A stretch of 64,000 bases of DNA from Maribacter cobaltidurans (GCF_002269385.1 NZ_CP022957.1:1979001-2043000), one strand, 5' to 3'. Shown: positions 19,072 to 27,981, numbered from the stretch's first letter. Notes: generated from the sequence alone by a model not told the origin. Translations and numbers: made by a program.

Positions 19072-19253
19072 TTTGGACGTTGAGCGGAGTCGAAACGACA
19101 AAAAAGGTCTAATAGAAGCTTGCCTTGAGTACCCTGTCCCGAGAAGCTTGCCCGAGCGTGTTCCCTGAGTAGCTTGTCCCGAGCGCAGCCGAGGGAAAGT
19201 CGAAGGGGAGACGAGGGATAGCTGAAGGAAGCCGAAATGCCTTTGGCTTGGAA
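19072..19253. repeat. Cluster of REP-like GAGCG-AG-CGA motifs
   Basis: In the 357-nt gap between accC and the restriction system, this stretch contains TTGAGCGGAGTCGAAA (from 19080) and CCCGAGCGCAGCCGAGGGA (19178-19196), plus degenerate copies such as CCCGAGCGTG (19151-19160). It is GC-richer than the DNA to its right. No convincing gene is present; reading frames here carry no recognisable protein. Confidence 0.55.
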
Positions 19254-19322
19254 GCAACAACGATAAATAAATTTCCGCAAAGCAAAATCAAAAACTTACA
19301 AATAATAAACTTAATGAAATTA

Positions 19323-19368
19323 TTTGCTTGCCGAAATTTGACAGATTATATTTGACACTTATTGTCAA
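19323..19368 (+). promoter_or_regulatory. Promoter with overlapping operator for the restriction-modification operon
   Basis: TTTG (19323-19326), 20 nt, TATATTTG (19347-19354) is a full match to the Bacteroidota promoter. A perfect palindrome TTGACA (19352-19357), 5 nt, TGTCAA (19363-19368) overlaps the -7 box and the likely start site, and another TTTGACA half-site lies at 19337-19343 between the two boxes. The controller gene starts 15 nt further on. Binding by the XRE protein would block or tune its own promoter. Confidence 0.6.
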
Positions 19369-19382
19369 GTTAAAATCTTCAA

Positions 19383-19691
19383 ATGGAAACAATCGGACAA
19401 ATTTTACGAAATAAAAGACAAGAGCTTGGACTGCTATTAAGACAAGTCTCTGCTTATGTCGATATTGACCAAGCCATTTTGAGCAAAATTGAGCGAAACG
19501 AACGAAAACCTACTAAAGAAATGTTAGAAAAACTAGCTGAAATTTTAAAACTCGATAAAGATGAGCTTTTAGTTCAATATATCAGTGACAAAATTGCATA
19601 CGAAATAGCAGATGAAGACTGTGCCAGCAAAGCTCTAAAAGTTGCGGAAAAGAAAATCAAATATTTAAAATCACAACCAGTCCAGAACTAA
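19383..19691 (+). CDS. XRE-family helix-turn-helix controller protein of the restriction-modification system
   Basis: 102 residues. Residues about 7-60 form a Cro/C1-type HTH ('LRNKRQELGLLLRQVSAYV', 'AILSKIERNERKP'), followed by a short helical tail that may dimerise. Its position just ahead of a cytosine methyltransferase and a nuclease-like gene, in the same direction and 2 nt from the methyltransferase, is that of a C (controller) protein, which delays nuclease expression until the host DNA is methylated. The promoter carries a matching palindrome. Composition is AT-rich like the two following genes. Confidence 0.82.
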   Translation: METIGQILRNKRQELGLLLRQVSAYVDIDQAILSKIERNERKPTKEMLEKLAEILKLDKDELLVQYISDKIAYEIADEDCASKALKVAEKKIKYLKSQPVQN

Positions 19692-19693
19692 AT

Positions 19694-21052
19694 ATGCGAA
19701 CATTTACAAAAGATATAGAAAATACAAATGTGGTTGAGGAGCCTCAATTAGCTGTTAAATTTTATCCAAAAAAGAAAAATAAGGATGGAAAGGATAAATC
19801 CACTCTAAATATGTTATCACTTTTTTCGGGTTGTGGAGGAATGGATTTGGGATTTGAGGGACAATTTTCAGTATTAAAATCTTCCGTAAATGAAATTTTA
19901 AAACCAAACTTTATCGAAAAGGAACTTGATAATAACTTTGTCGAGCTTAAAAAAACACGGTTTAAAACCGTTTTTGCAAATGATATTCTCAAAGACGCAA
20001 GAAACGCTTGGGTGCATCACTTTGCTAAAAGAGGACACAACGCAGAGGATTTTCAAACGGACAGTATCGTGGATTTAGTGAAACTGCATCAAAGTGGTAC
20101 AAATGTTTTTCCAAAAAATATAGACATTGTAACAGGTGGGTTTCCCTGCCAAGACTTTAGCGTAGCAGGAAAAAGAAAAGGTTTCAACTCTCACAAAAAC
20201 CACAAAGGAGAACTTAACACAAAAACTTGTGCAACAGAAGAAACTCGTGGAAAACTCTATATGTGGATGAAACAAGTAATAGAAATCACACAACCTAAAA
20301 TATTTGTTGCTGAAAACGTAAAGGGTTTAGTCAATCTTTCAAACGTTAAAGACATCATTCAAAGTGATTTTTCGAGTATTGGCGATAATGGATATTTAGT
20401 ATTAAATCCTCGTGTTTTACATTCAGCTGATTATGGTGTGCCACAATCAAGAGAAAGGGTTTTCTTTATAGGTATTAAAAAATCTGCACTCAAGAAATCA
20501 GCTCTCGAACAATTACAGCAAGATGAGATTTCTGATAAATACAATCCGTATCCAAAACCAACTCACGCATATACAACAGATGGCGAAGATTTAAAAAGAC
20601 ACGTTGACTTAAAAGAACTTTTTGCAAATTTAGAAGAACCTGAAAAATCAAAAGATTTGTCTCAAATGTTCTACTCAAAGGCAAAATTTATGGGGAAACA
20701 TTGCCAAGGACAAACCGAAATAAAACCAGATGGAATTGGACCAACCATAAGAGCAGAACATCACGGAAATATTGAGTTTAGAAGATTGTCTAAAAAAAAT
20801 GGCGGAGTTATTTCCGAAGAACTTTCTAAAGGACTCAAAGAAAGACGATTGACACCAAGAGAATGTGCATTAATACAAACATTTCCTCCTGATTATGAAT
20901 TTGTAATACCAAACAAGCAGGGAAGAAAAGGTTCTTATTTAGTTAGTCCATCAAAGGCTTACAAAGTAATTGGAAATGCAGTTCCGCCACTTCTCGCCTA
21001 CAATTTGGCGACAAGGATTGAAGAAGTTTGGGATTTATATTTTAAGAAATAA
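19694..21052 (+). CDS. DNA (cytosine-5-)-methyltransferase of a type II restriction-modification system
   Basis: 452 residues. The conserved C5-methylase motifs appear in order: motif I 'LSLFSGCGGMDLGFEG' (41-56, AdoMet), motif IV 'GGFPCQDFSVAGKR' with nucleophile Cys152, motif VI 'AENVKG' (206-211), motif VIII 'QSRERVFFIG', motif IX 'RRLTPRECALIQTFP' and motif X 'YKVIGNAVPP'. An insertion of about 45 residues (61-105) separates motif I from the next strand. The target-recognition region lies between VIII and IX ('QTEIKPDGIGPTIRAEHHG' is near its end). The recognition sequence cannot be read from the protein. The stop codon overlaps the start of the next gene by one base (TAATG). Confidence 0.95.
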   Translation: MRTFTKDIENTNVVEEPQLAVKFYPKKKNKDGKDKSTLNMLSLFSGCGGMDLGFEGQFSVLKSSVNEILKPNFIEKELDNNFVELKKTRFKTVFANDILKDARNAWVHHFAKRGHNAEDFQTDSIVDLVKLHQSGTNVFPKNIDIVTGGFPCQDFSVAGKRKGFNSHKNHKGELNTKTCATEETRGKLYMWMKQVIEITQPKIFVAENVKGLVNLSNVKDIIQSDFSSIGDNGYLVLNPRVLHSADYGVPQSRERVFFIGIKKSALKKSALEQLQQDEISDKYNPYPKPTHAYTTDGEDLKRHVDLKELFANLEEPEKSKDLSQMFYSKAKFMGKHCQGQTEIKPDGIGPTIRAEHHGNIEFRRLSKKNGGVISEELSKGLKERRLTPRECALIQTFPPDYEFVIPNKQGRKGSYLVSPSKAYKVIGNAVPPLLAYNLATRIEEVWDLYFKK

Positions 21053-22110
21053 TGGTAGTATCTGTAAACCCTGAACCGCACAAAAGTGAATTCAATGTGT
21101 TGTTAAATTCTACAATCGATGAGTTAAACAAACACGCAAAGAAATCACCAGCTACAATAGAAAAACTAAAAGGCAACAAGCTTGAACCTTACGCAAGAGA
21201 TGTAATGAGCGAGTTAGCAATTGGAACACCTTTTGAAAATTCAATCGAATTAATTGGTGGACAAAAGTTTCCAGATATTGTCGCTAAAAAATTCTATGGT
21301 ATTGAGGTTAAAACCACAACTCAAAATCATTGGAAAACAACGGGAAATAGCGTAATGGAATCAACAAGAGTTGAAGATGTTGAGAGAATCTTTATGTTAT
21401 TTGGCAAACTAGGCAAACCGATAGAATTTAAGTGTAGAGCATACGAAGAATGTTTGTCGGAAGTTGTGGTAACTCATTCACCACGATATTTAATCGATAT
21501 GAACTTGGAAAAAGGCAAAACGATTTTTGACAAAATCAAAACACCTTATGATACGCTTCGTAAAAAGAAAAATCCGATTAAACCAATCACCGAATATTAC
21601 AAAAGCAAACTAAAACCAGGACAAGATTTATGGTGGATTCAAGATACAGAAAAAGCGAGTAAACTTGTAATTGATATTTGGAACAACTTAAGCTCGAATG
21701 AAAAACAACATACTAAAAATAGAGCAATGGTTTACTTTCCAGAAGTTTTTAGTAATCGTAGTGACAAATTCGCTCGACTATCAATTTGGCTTGTAACAAG
21801 AGAATCTATTGTTTGTCCAAATGTAAGAGACCTGTTTACAGCAGGTGGTAAAGGTAACTATTTGATTAAAGACAAAACATATAGAGATATTCCAAGAGTT
21901 TTTATAAAGCTTTTTGATAACATAGATTCTGTATTGGAGGTTTTAATAAACACATCTGCTCTCGAATTGAAGGAATATTGGGATATGAGAACAACGGAAA
22001 AGAAAAAAATTATGGACTGGATTGATTTGGTTGAGTTTAACTCAAAGTCGGTTCAAGGAGCAACCCATTTGGATATAAAGAAAATTTTGACGGAATTAAC
22101 ATTAAGATAG
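21052..22110 (+). CDS. Probable type II restriction endonuclease
   Basis: 352 residues, translationally coupled to the methyltransferase (TAATG overlap). A PD-(D/E)XK active site is visible: 'GGQKFPDIVAKKFYGIEVKT', with Asp in FPD and the E-V-K triplet about 12 residues later. An upstream Glu in 'MSELAIGTPFENSIE' may complete it. The rest has no similarity I can name, as is usual for restriction enzymes. It is the expected partner of the methylase by position, orientation and AT-rich composition. The assignment rests on context and one motif; an unrelated DNA-binding role is possible. Confidence 0.78.
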   Translation: MVVSVNPEPHKSEFNVLLNSTIDELNKHAKKSPATIEKLKGNKLEPYARDVMSELAIGTPFENSIELIGGQKFPDIVAKKFYGIEVKTTTQNHWKTTGNSVMESTRVEDVERIFMLFGKLGKPIEFKCRAYEECLSEVVVTHSPRYLIDMNLEKGKTIFDKIKTPYDTLRKKKNPIKPITEYYKSKLKPGQDLWWIQDTEKASKLVIDIWNNLSSNEKQHTKNRAMVYFPEVFSNRSDKFARLSIWLVTRESIVCPNVRDLFTAGGKGNYLIKDKTYRDIPRVFIKLFDNIDSVLEVLINTSALELKEYWDMRTTEKKKIMDWIDLVEFNSKSVQGATHLDIKKILTELTLR

Positions 22111-22297
22111 GAATTGTCAACTAAAGGAACTCATTGACATTCGATCAGGAGGGTGTAAAATCAAAACTTTAAAAGAAATTACTAAATCAAATGTTTAAAA
22201 AGTATGGGACGCTAGCAAATGTATAGTTAATTGAAATAATAAAATCTTAACTAAATTACTCTAATCTAGTACCTTTAAATAAGAATCCCATTCACTT

Positions 22298-23689
22298 ATG
22301 AAAAGCCGCCCTATAGTTCTAATCCTATTCCTTTTTGCTGTTACGCTTACCGCCCAAGACATCACCGGCGACTGGCACGGTATGCTAAAAGTTCAGAGCA
22401 TGCAATTGCGGGTGGTGTTTCATATTCAGGAAGAAAGTGAAGGCTATACTGCTACTATGGATAGTCCGGATCAAGGAGCCAAGGGTATTCCGGCAACGTC
22501 CACTTCTTTTGAAAATTCGGTTTTAAAAATAGGGATGCCCAATTTGGGGATTGTGTATAAGGGCACTTTAAACGAAGCAGGTACCATCACAGGAGATTTT
22601 AACCAATATGGGCAGATCCTTCCCTTGGAATTGAGCCGGGAAGTCCCAGAAAAGGAAAGCGTACTACGGCCTCAAGAACCTGTAAAACCATATCCCTATT
22701 ATACAGAGGAAGTCACCTTTACCAACAAAAAAGCCAATGTGGAGTTGGCAGGGACCTTAAGCCTGCCACAACAGGAAGGTGTTTTCCCCGTAGTGGTCCT
22801 GATCAGTGGGAGCGGACCCCAGAACCGGGACGAGGAATTGTTTGGGCATAGGCCTTTTTTGGTCTTGGCGGATCACCTGACCCGAAACGGCATTGCCGTA
22901 CTTCGCTATGACGATCGCGGCACGGCCCTGTCCAAAGGAAATTTTGAATCGGCCACCAGTGAGGATTTTGCGGAAGATGTGGAAGCCGCCGTGGCTTATT
23001 TACAAACCAGAAAAGAAATAGATGCCAATCACATCGGCCTCATCGGTCACAGCGAAGGAGGAATCATAGCCCCCATGGTGGCGAGCCGGGATAAGGATAT
23101 CGCCTTTATCGTGTTGATGGCCGGCTCGGGAATTCCCGGGGACGAACTGCTGTTGCTGCAGCAACGGGCAGTGGGCAAAGTTTCGGGCCTCAGCGAGAAC
23201 CTATTGATGGATATTGAACTGGCCAACAAGGCCGTTTTTTCCATGATCAAGGAATCCACGAACATCGCGCAACTGAGTTCGGACCTTACCCAATACCTTA
23301 AAGAACATCCGGACACAACCAAGCCGCCTGGGGTGGATGCGGACACCTATGCCCAGTTAAAAGTAGATCAGTTATTGAACCCTTGGTGGTTGCATCTGAT
23401 CCGGTATGACCCGGCGATAGCCCTAGAAGAGGTAGCATGTCCGGTATTGGCCATCAACGGTGAAAAGGACCTGCAGGTGCCTCCTAAAGAAAACCTGACC
23501 GCCATCCAAGAAGCTTTGGAGCGTGGCGGGAACACCCAAGTTACCATCAAGGAACTTCCAAAGTTGAACCACCTCTTTCAGGAAAGTACCACAGGTTCCC
23601 CAGTCGAATACGGGCAGATATCCCAAACCTTTGCCCCAGAAGCACTGGACACCATTTTAACTTGGATCCAAAAACAGTTACACCAATAA
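22298..23689 (+). CDS. Secreted alpha/beta hydrolase
   Basis: 463 residues with a signal peptide (MKSRPIVLILFLFAVTLTAQ). Residues about 21-130 are a beta-rich N-terminal domain ('ITGDWHGMLKVQSMQLRVVF') commonly seen ahead of this hydrolase type in Bacteroidota. The hydrolase domain begins near 135. The nucleophile elbow is 'GLIGHSEGGIIAP' with Ser252, 'VLRYDDRGTALSKG' follows strand 4, and the acid and His are probably in 'LAINGEKDLQVP' and 'LNHLFQ'. Family members are esterases or peptidases; the substrate is unknown. The gene has its own 190-nt upstream region following the restriction operon. Confidence 0.87.
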   Translation: MKSRPIVLILFLFAVTLTAQDITGDWHGMLKVQSMQLRVVFHIQEESEGYTATMDSPDQGAKGIPATSTSFENSVLKIGMPNLGIVYKGTLNEAGTITGDFNQYGQILPLELSREVPEKESVLRPQEPVKPYPYYTEEVTFTNKKANVELAGTLSLPQQEGVFPVVVLISGSGPQNRDEELFGHRPFLVLADHLTRNGIAVLRYDDRGTALSKGNFESATSEDFAEDVEAAVAYLQTRKEIDANHIGLIGHSEGGIIAPMVASRDKDIAFIVLMAGSGIPGDELLLLQQRAVGKVSGLSENLLMDIELANKAVFSMIKESTNIAQLSSDLTQYLKEHPDTTKPPGVDADTYAQLKVDQLLNPWWLHLIRYDPAIALEEVACPVLAINGEKDLQVPPKENLTAIQEALERGGNTQVTIKELPKLNHLFQESTTGSPVEYGQISQTFAPEALDTILTWIQKQLHQ

Positions 23690-23729
23690 TCCTAAGCGAT
23701 TTTATATACTTTTGAATGTCTGGTCGAGC

Positions 23730-23840
23730 TGTCATATCGAGCGCAGTCGAGATGCGAGACCTTATCTTAAATATACTATGACTATTGACCTCTCGACTTT
23801 TGTTTATCTTGAGCGAAGCCGAAAGACAAGAGGTGACACT
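23730..23840. repeat. REP-like element with TCGAGCGCAGTCGA and a long hairpin
   Basis: TCGAGCGCAGTCGA occurs at 23737-23750. A second, variant copy CTTGAGCGAAGCCGAAAGAC is at 23808-23827 and is enclosed by ACCTCTCGACTTT (from 23788) and a facing AAGAGGT (23828-23834), so the right half can fold back. The exact complement of the 14-mer is present at 43728-43741. Confidence 0.55.
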
Positions 23841-23881
23841 TAATAATTATTAGCCGAGTTTTATAAATACGAAATAACTAA

Positions 23882-24994
23882 ATGAACCTAAGCTATTGGG
23901 AACGAAAATCTTGGTTTACCGATGTGGATTTCACCATCATCGGAAGCGGGATCGTGGGACTCACCTGTGCGTTACGACTTCGGGAAAAACATCCCAAGGC
24001 GAATATCCTGATTGCGGAGCGGGGGGTGTTGCCCCAAGGCGCTAGCACCAAAAATGCCGGTTTTGCCTGTTTTGGAAGTATCTCCGAAATTTTATCAGAT
24101 TTAAAAACCCATACCGAGGCCGAATTGCTAGGTTTGGTGGAACAGCGCTATTTGGGTATCCAGTCCCTTCGGGAACTCTTGGGCGATGACAATATTGGGT
24201 ATTACAACTATGGAGGGCATGAGGTGTTTTTGGAGAAGGACAGGGCCCTTTATGAAACCTGTGTGGATGGAATCGATGCTGCCAATCAATTGCTGAAACC
24301 TGTGTTTAAGGAGGCTCCTTTTCAGTTGACTGAGAATAAATTTGGGTTTAAGGGCATACAGGACAGCTACATCACCCATCGTTTTGAGGGGCAAATCGAT
24401 ACCGGAAAGATGATGCGGTCGCTGCTGCAGAAAGCACAAAAATCGGGGATTCAAATCTTGAATGCCACAGAGGTCACCCAAATGGAGGATTTTGGCACTT
24501 CGGTTTTGGTGAAGTGTACCGATTTTGAGTTTAAAACCAAGAAACTTTTAGTCGCCACGAATGGCTTTACGCAACAATTATTGAACGAGGAGGTAAAACC
24601 TGCCCGTGCCCAGGTCATCATCACAAAACCCATTCCCGGACTAAAAATAAAGGGAACCTTTCATTTGGATGAAGGGTATTATTACTTCCGAAATATCGAT
24701 GACCGAATCCTCTTTGGTGGGGGTAGAAATTTGGATTTTAACACGGAGGAAACCACGGAATTCGGTTCTACTGCCATAGTGCAACACAAATTAAAGGAGC
24801 TATTGCAAACCGTCATTTTACCCGATCAAGATGTTGAAATCGATAACGGATGGAGTGGTATCATGGGCGTTGGACGCCAAAAGCGGCCTATTATCAAACA
24901 CCTTTCGGAAAACGTAGCCTGCGGCGTCCGTCTGGGCGGTATGGGCATCGCCATTGGAACCTCTGTAGGAAGGCAATTAGGGGGGCTGTTTTAG
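23882..24994 (+). CDS. FAD-dependent oxidoreductase (DAO/GlpO-like fold)
   Basis: 370 residues. The dinucleotide-binding motif 'FTIIGSGIVGLTCALRLRE' (18-36) is followed by an acidic strand end ('NILIAERG'). 'GASTKNAGFACFGS' is the usual second contact of the D-amino-acid-oxidase superfamily, and a C-terminal 'NGWSGIMGVGRQKRPII' plus 'GVRLGGMGIAIGTSVG' closes the FAD site. The family oxidises amino acids or secondary amines; the substrate is not predictable. Cytosolic, no signal peptide. Confidence 0.87.
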   Translation: MNLSYWERKSWFTDVDFTIIGSGIVGLTCALRLREKHPKANILIAERGVLPQGASTKNAGFACFGSISEILSDLKTHTEAELLGLVEQRYLGIQSLRELLGDDNIGYYNYGGHEVFLEKDRALYETCVDGIDAANQLLKPVFKEAPFQLTENKFGFKGIQDSYITHRFEGQIDTGKMMRSLLQKAQKSGIQILNATEVTQMEDFGTSVLVKCTDFEFKTKKLLVATNGFTQQLLNEEVKPARAQVIITKPIPGLKIKGTFHLDEGYYYFRNIDDRILFGGGRNLDFNTEETTEFGSTAIVQHKLKELLQTVILPDQDVEIDNGWSGIMGVGRQKRPIIKHLSENVACGVRLGGMGIAIGTSVGRQLGGLF

Positions 24995-25163
24995 AAGAAA
25001 TATGCCGTACAACTATTTTTAATCCCTCTTATCCCTCACCCTATTGCAGATGCTATTTTCTTCCTATATTGCATGTTCCCGTTTCCGGGAATAAAGTGCC
25101 CCAAGCCTTTATAATGTCTTCCTACCTTTTTGCTTTTTTATGTTTAAAAGAGAACTCCGTTAT

Positions 25164-25760
25164 ATGGGAAGAAGCTTCCTTATTGCATTAATTTTTGCTT
25201 GTCTGTTTTCGTCCTGTGCGGTGAACCAGACCAAATATCAGCGTAGGTATAATGAAATTTGGCGGGAGATGATACAATCCCAAGCCTGGATGGAATCGCT
25301 AAAAGGCAAGGATGTTGAGGTGCCCGTGGGGCTATATGCCAGTTTGGATGACGAGGAAGTCTTGGACGAATCTACCACAAATTACGAAATGGCTTTCGAG
25401 AGCCAATACCAATCCCTCGTTTCAAGGGCCTACTTTAAAATCATTACCGAAGCAGAGAAATTGGACACCCGTATTACTGCCGAATATAAACAGATACAGA
25501 ACAACCCCGAAAATTTTTCAAAGAAGCAACGGGAGGAGGTTGAACGTAAGTTTCAGGCACACAGGGCCATGCTGAGCGGGTTGCGGTCCTGGAATATCTT
25601 CAGTGACGACCGATCCGGTGACCTGGATTATTTTAAAAGGGAGAATAGGGAGGCTGTCCAAGAAATGATGCAGGAAGGCAAAGGTTCGGACCAAATGATT
25701 AACTTCCTGATCTACAAATTAGCCGATTTATATCACGTTGAAGAAGCATCAGGAAATTAA
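25164..25760 (+). CDS. Putative lipoprotein of unknown function
   Basis: 198 residues from ATG 25164 (MGRSFLIALIFACLFSSC), which is a lipoprotein signal with Cys18. An ATG eight codons upstream (25140) would add MFKRELRY and is also possible. The mature part is largely helical and charged ('WREMIQSQAWMESLKG', 'YFKIITEAEKLDTRITAEYK', 'KQREEVERKFQAHRAML'). No family recognised. The 3' end overlaps the TTG start of the next gene by 23 nt, so the two are probably coupled. Confidence 0.7.
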   Translation: MGRSFLIALIFACLFSSCAVNQTKYQRRYNEIWREMIQSQAWMESLKGKDVEVPVGLYASLDDEEVLDESTTNYEMAFESQYQSLVSRAYFKIITEAEKLDTRITAEYKQIQNNPENFSKKQREEVERKFQAHRAMLSGLRSWNIFSDDRSGDLDYFKRENREAVQEMMQEGKGSDQMINFLIYKLADLYHVEEASGN

Positions 25761-26199
25761 AAAACGGGCCTACGAACACTGCAAGGAATTTGTATCCAAT
25801 CGCCTGTCCAGAATATCCAAGCAAATTCAGGAAGTTCAGGAATCCTTGACTTCGGAGACCAAAAGCAGTGCCGGGGACAAGCATGAAACGGGTAGGGCCA
25901 TGGTTCAGTTGGAACGGGAAAAACTGGGCAATCAATTGGCCGAATGTGAAAAAATGCAGGAACTGCTCCATAGGGTACAGCCAGATTCCCAGAATGCTAT
26001 CGGGGGTATGGGGGCCTTGATCGAAACGGCAAATCAATACTACTATATAGCTATTTCGGCAGGGGCAATTACATACGAAGGCATTCCTATTTACTGTATT
26101 TCCCCGGCGACACCCATCGGCAAATTGTTATTGGGAAAAACTGTTGGGGAGACGTTTTTATTTAACGGAAACACTTTTTCCGTTTTATCGATATCCTAA
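25738..26199 (+). CDS. GreA/GreB C-terminal-like protein
   Basis: 153 residues from TTG 25738 (MKKHQEIKKRAYEHCKEF); no better start is in frame. The motif 'ETKSSAGDKHETGRAM' (40-55), followed by a second helix and an FKBP-like C-terminal half ('YYYIAISAGAITYEGIPIYC', 'TPIGKLLLGKTVGETF'), is characteristic of a Bacteroidota group often labelled 3-oxoacyl-ACP synthase in databases by error. The fold suggests a coiled coil plus GreA-C domain, so a contact with RNA polymerase is plausible but untested. It overlaps the upstream lipoprotein gene. Confidence 0.75.
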   Translation: MKKHQEIKKRAYEHCKEFVSNRLSRISKQIQEVQESLTSETKSSAGDKHETGRAMVQLEREKLGNQLAECEKMQELLHRVQPDSQNAIGGMGALIETANQYYYIAISAGAITYEGIPIYCISPATPIGKLLLGKTVGETFLFNGNTFSVLSIS

Positions 26200-26258
26200 A
26201 AAAATCGTGGATTTTTTGACTATCTTGACGCCAAATTAATGTTTGTTGCTACTTTCCT

Positions 26259-27980
26259 ATGGATAAAAAGAAAAAGCTACGGAGTTCAGAATGGTTCGGG
26301 GATGATGGTAAAATGGGTTTTGTACACCGTTCTTGGTTGAGAAACCAAGGATATCCCGATGATTATTTTGAGGGTAGGCCCGTCATCGGTATTTGCAATA
26401 CCTGGTCGGAATTAACTCCATGTAATGGACACCTTCGGGATTTCGCCGAAGTGGTCAAAAAAGGCATTTTAGAAGCGGGAGGAGTTCCTATGGAGTTTCC
26501 CGTTATGTCCTTGGGGGAAACCATTATGAAGCCCACGACCATGTTGTTTCGAAACCTGGCGAGCATGGATACCGAAGAATCCATCAGGGCCAATCCGTTG
26601 GACGGTATTGTGTTGCTTACGGGTTGTGACAAAACCACCCCGTCCACCATTATGGGCGCCTGTAGTGTGGACCTTCCCACGCTTGTAGTGCCTGGCGGAC
26701 CGATGTTGAGCGGGCGTTTCAGGGGAGAAAAGGTAGGTTCCGGATCCATGAACTGGATGATCAAGGAACGGCAGGAAAACCAAGGATATTCCGCTGCCGA
26801 TATTCGCGAAGCCGAAGTCTGTGTGGCACGGAGTATAGGTCACTGTAACACGATGGGAACGGCATCGACGATGGCCACCATGACCGAAGCCTTGGGCTTG
26901 ACCCTTCCGGGGTATTCCTCTATTCCAGCGGCGGATTCCAGAAAGAAAATGTATGCCCAACTTTCCGGGCGTAGGATTGTGGAGATGGTGAAAGAGGATT
27001 TGACCATGTCAAAAGTCTTGACCCGCAATGCCTTTGAAAACGCCATCATCGTCAATGCGGCTGTGGGAGGTTCTACCAACCTAATTATTCACCTCACCGC
27101 CATAGCTCGTAGAATCGGGGTCGATTTAAAATTGGAGGATTTTGATACCATTGGAAGTAAGATTCCTTTATTGGTAAATATGAAACCTTCAGGGAAATAT
27201 TTGATGGAGGATTTCTATTATGCGGGAGGTCTTCCCGTGGTGATGAAGGAATTGACGCCACTGTTACATAAGGAAACCATAACTATCAACGGAAAGGCTT
27301 TGACAGCTAATTATACCGATGCAGTTTGTTATGATACGGATGTCATTGCGAAGCTTGAAAAACCTTTTCAGGACAAATCGGGTATCGCTGTCCTCAAGGG
27401 CAATTTGTGTGAAAACGGGGCGGTAATCAAACCTTCGGCAGCTTCGCCTAAACTGATGAAACATCGGGGTAAGGCTGTTGTTTTTGAAACAATGGAAGAT
27501 TATCACGAACGGATAGACGACCCCAATTTGGATATCGACGAGAACAGCGTCATTGTTTTAAAAGGGGTAGGGCCCAAAGGTTATCCCGGCATGCCGGAAG
27601 TTGGTAATGTGGATTTACCGAAAAAATTGCTGGCGAAAGGCATTACGGATATGGTCCGTATTTCCGATGGCCGTATGAGCGGTACCGCAGCCGGAACCGT
27701 TGTACTTCACGTTTCCCCGGAATCAACGGTGGGAGGAACGCTGGCCCTAGTGCAAAACGGGGATTGGATAGAACTGGACGTAAACCAAAGAACCTTGCAT
27801 TTGGATATTGATCCGGCCGAGCTGGACAAACGAAAGAAAGCCTGGATTCCGCCAAAACCTGTTGCAGATAGGGGATATGTAAAAATGTATATTGACCACG
27901 TAGAACAGGCCGATCAAGGGGCCGATCTGGACTTTTTGGTCGGAGGCTCAGGGTCCAAGGTAGAACGCGATTTACACTGA
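26259..27980 (+). CDS. IlvD/EDD-family sugar-acid dehydratase
   Basis: 573 residues. Three Cys ligands for an Fe-S cluster sit at 55 ('LTPCNGH'), 123 ('TGCDKTTP') and 196 ('IGHCNTMG'), spaced 68 and 73 residues apart, which matches pentonate dehydratases as I recall them (Cys59/127/200 in L-arabinonate dehydratase). The C-terminus 'GADLDFLVGGSGSKVERDLH' is also of the aldonate type, and 'ISDGRMSGTA' holds the catalytic Ser. So it probably converts an aldonate (e.g. arabinonate, xylonate or gluconate-like acid) to a 2-keto-3-deoxy acid rather than acting in branched-chain amino-acid synthesis. A GntP-type permease follows after 1 nt. Confidence 0.88.
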   Translation: MDKKKKLRSSEWFGDDGKMGFVHRSWLRNQGYPDDYFEGRPVIGICNTWSELTPCNGHLRDFAEVVKKGILEAGGVPMEFPVMSLGETIMKPTTMLFRNLASMDTEESIRANPLDGIVLLTGCDKTTPSTIMGACSVDLPTLVVPGGPMLSGRFRGEKVGSGSMNWMIKERQENQGYSAADIREAEVCVARSIGHCNTMGTASTMATMTEALGLTLPGYSSIPAADSRKKMYAQLSGRRIVEMVKEDLTMSKVLTRNAFENAIIVNAAVGGSTNLIIHLTAIARRIGVDLKLEDFDTIGSKIPLLVNMKPSGKYLMEDFYYAGGLPVVMKELTPLLHKETITINGKALTANYTDAVCYDTDVIAKLEKPFQDKSGIAVLKGNLCENGAVIKPSAASPKLMKHRGKAVVFETMEDYHERIDDPNLDIDENSVIVLKGVGPKGYPGMPEVGNVDLPKKLLAKGITDMVRISDGRMSGTAAGTVVLHVSPESTVGGTLALVQNGDWIELDVNQRTLHLDIDPAELDKRKKAWIPPKPVADRGYVKMYIDHVEQADQGADLDFLVGGSGSKVERDLH

Positions 27981-27981
27981 T

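Noticed and set aside
19026..19382. Several overlapping frames between accC and the controller gene.
   Set aside because: They run through terminator and REP-like repeat sequence and encode no recognisable protein.
25738..26199. 3-oxoacyl-ACP synthase, the common database label for this family.
   Set aside because: At 153 residues it has no ketosynthase active site; the fold is coiled coil plus GreA-C-like domain.
26259..27980. Dihydroxyacid dehydratase (IlvD) of branched-chain amino-acid synthesis.
   Set aside because: Cys spacing and C-terminal motif are of the aldonate dehydratase type and a GntP permease is adjacent.
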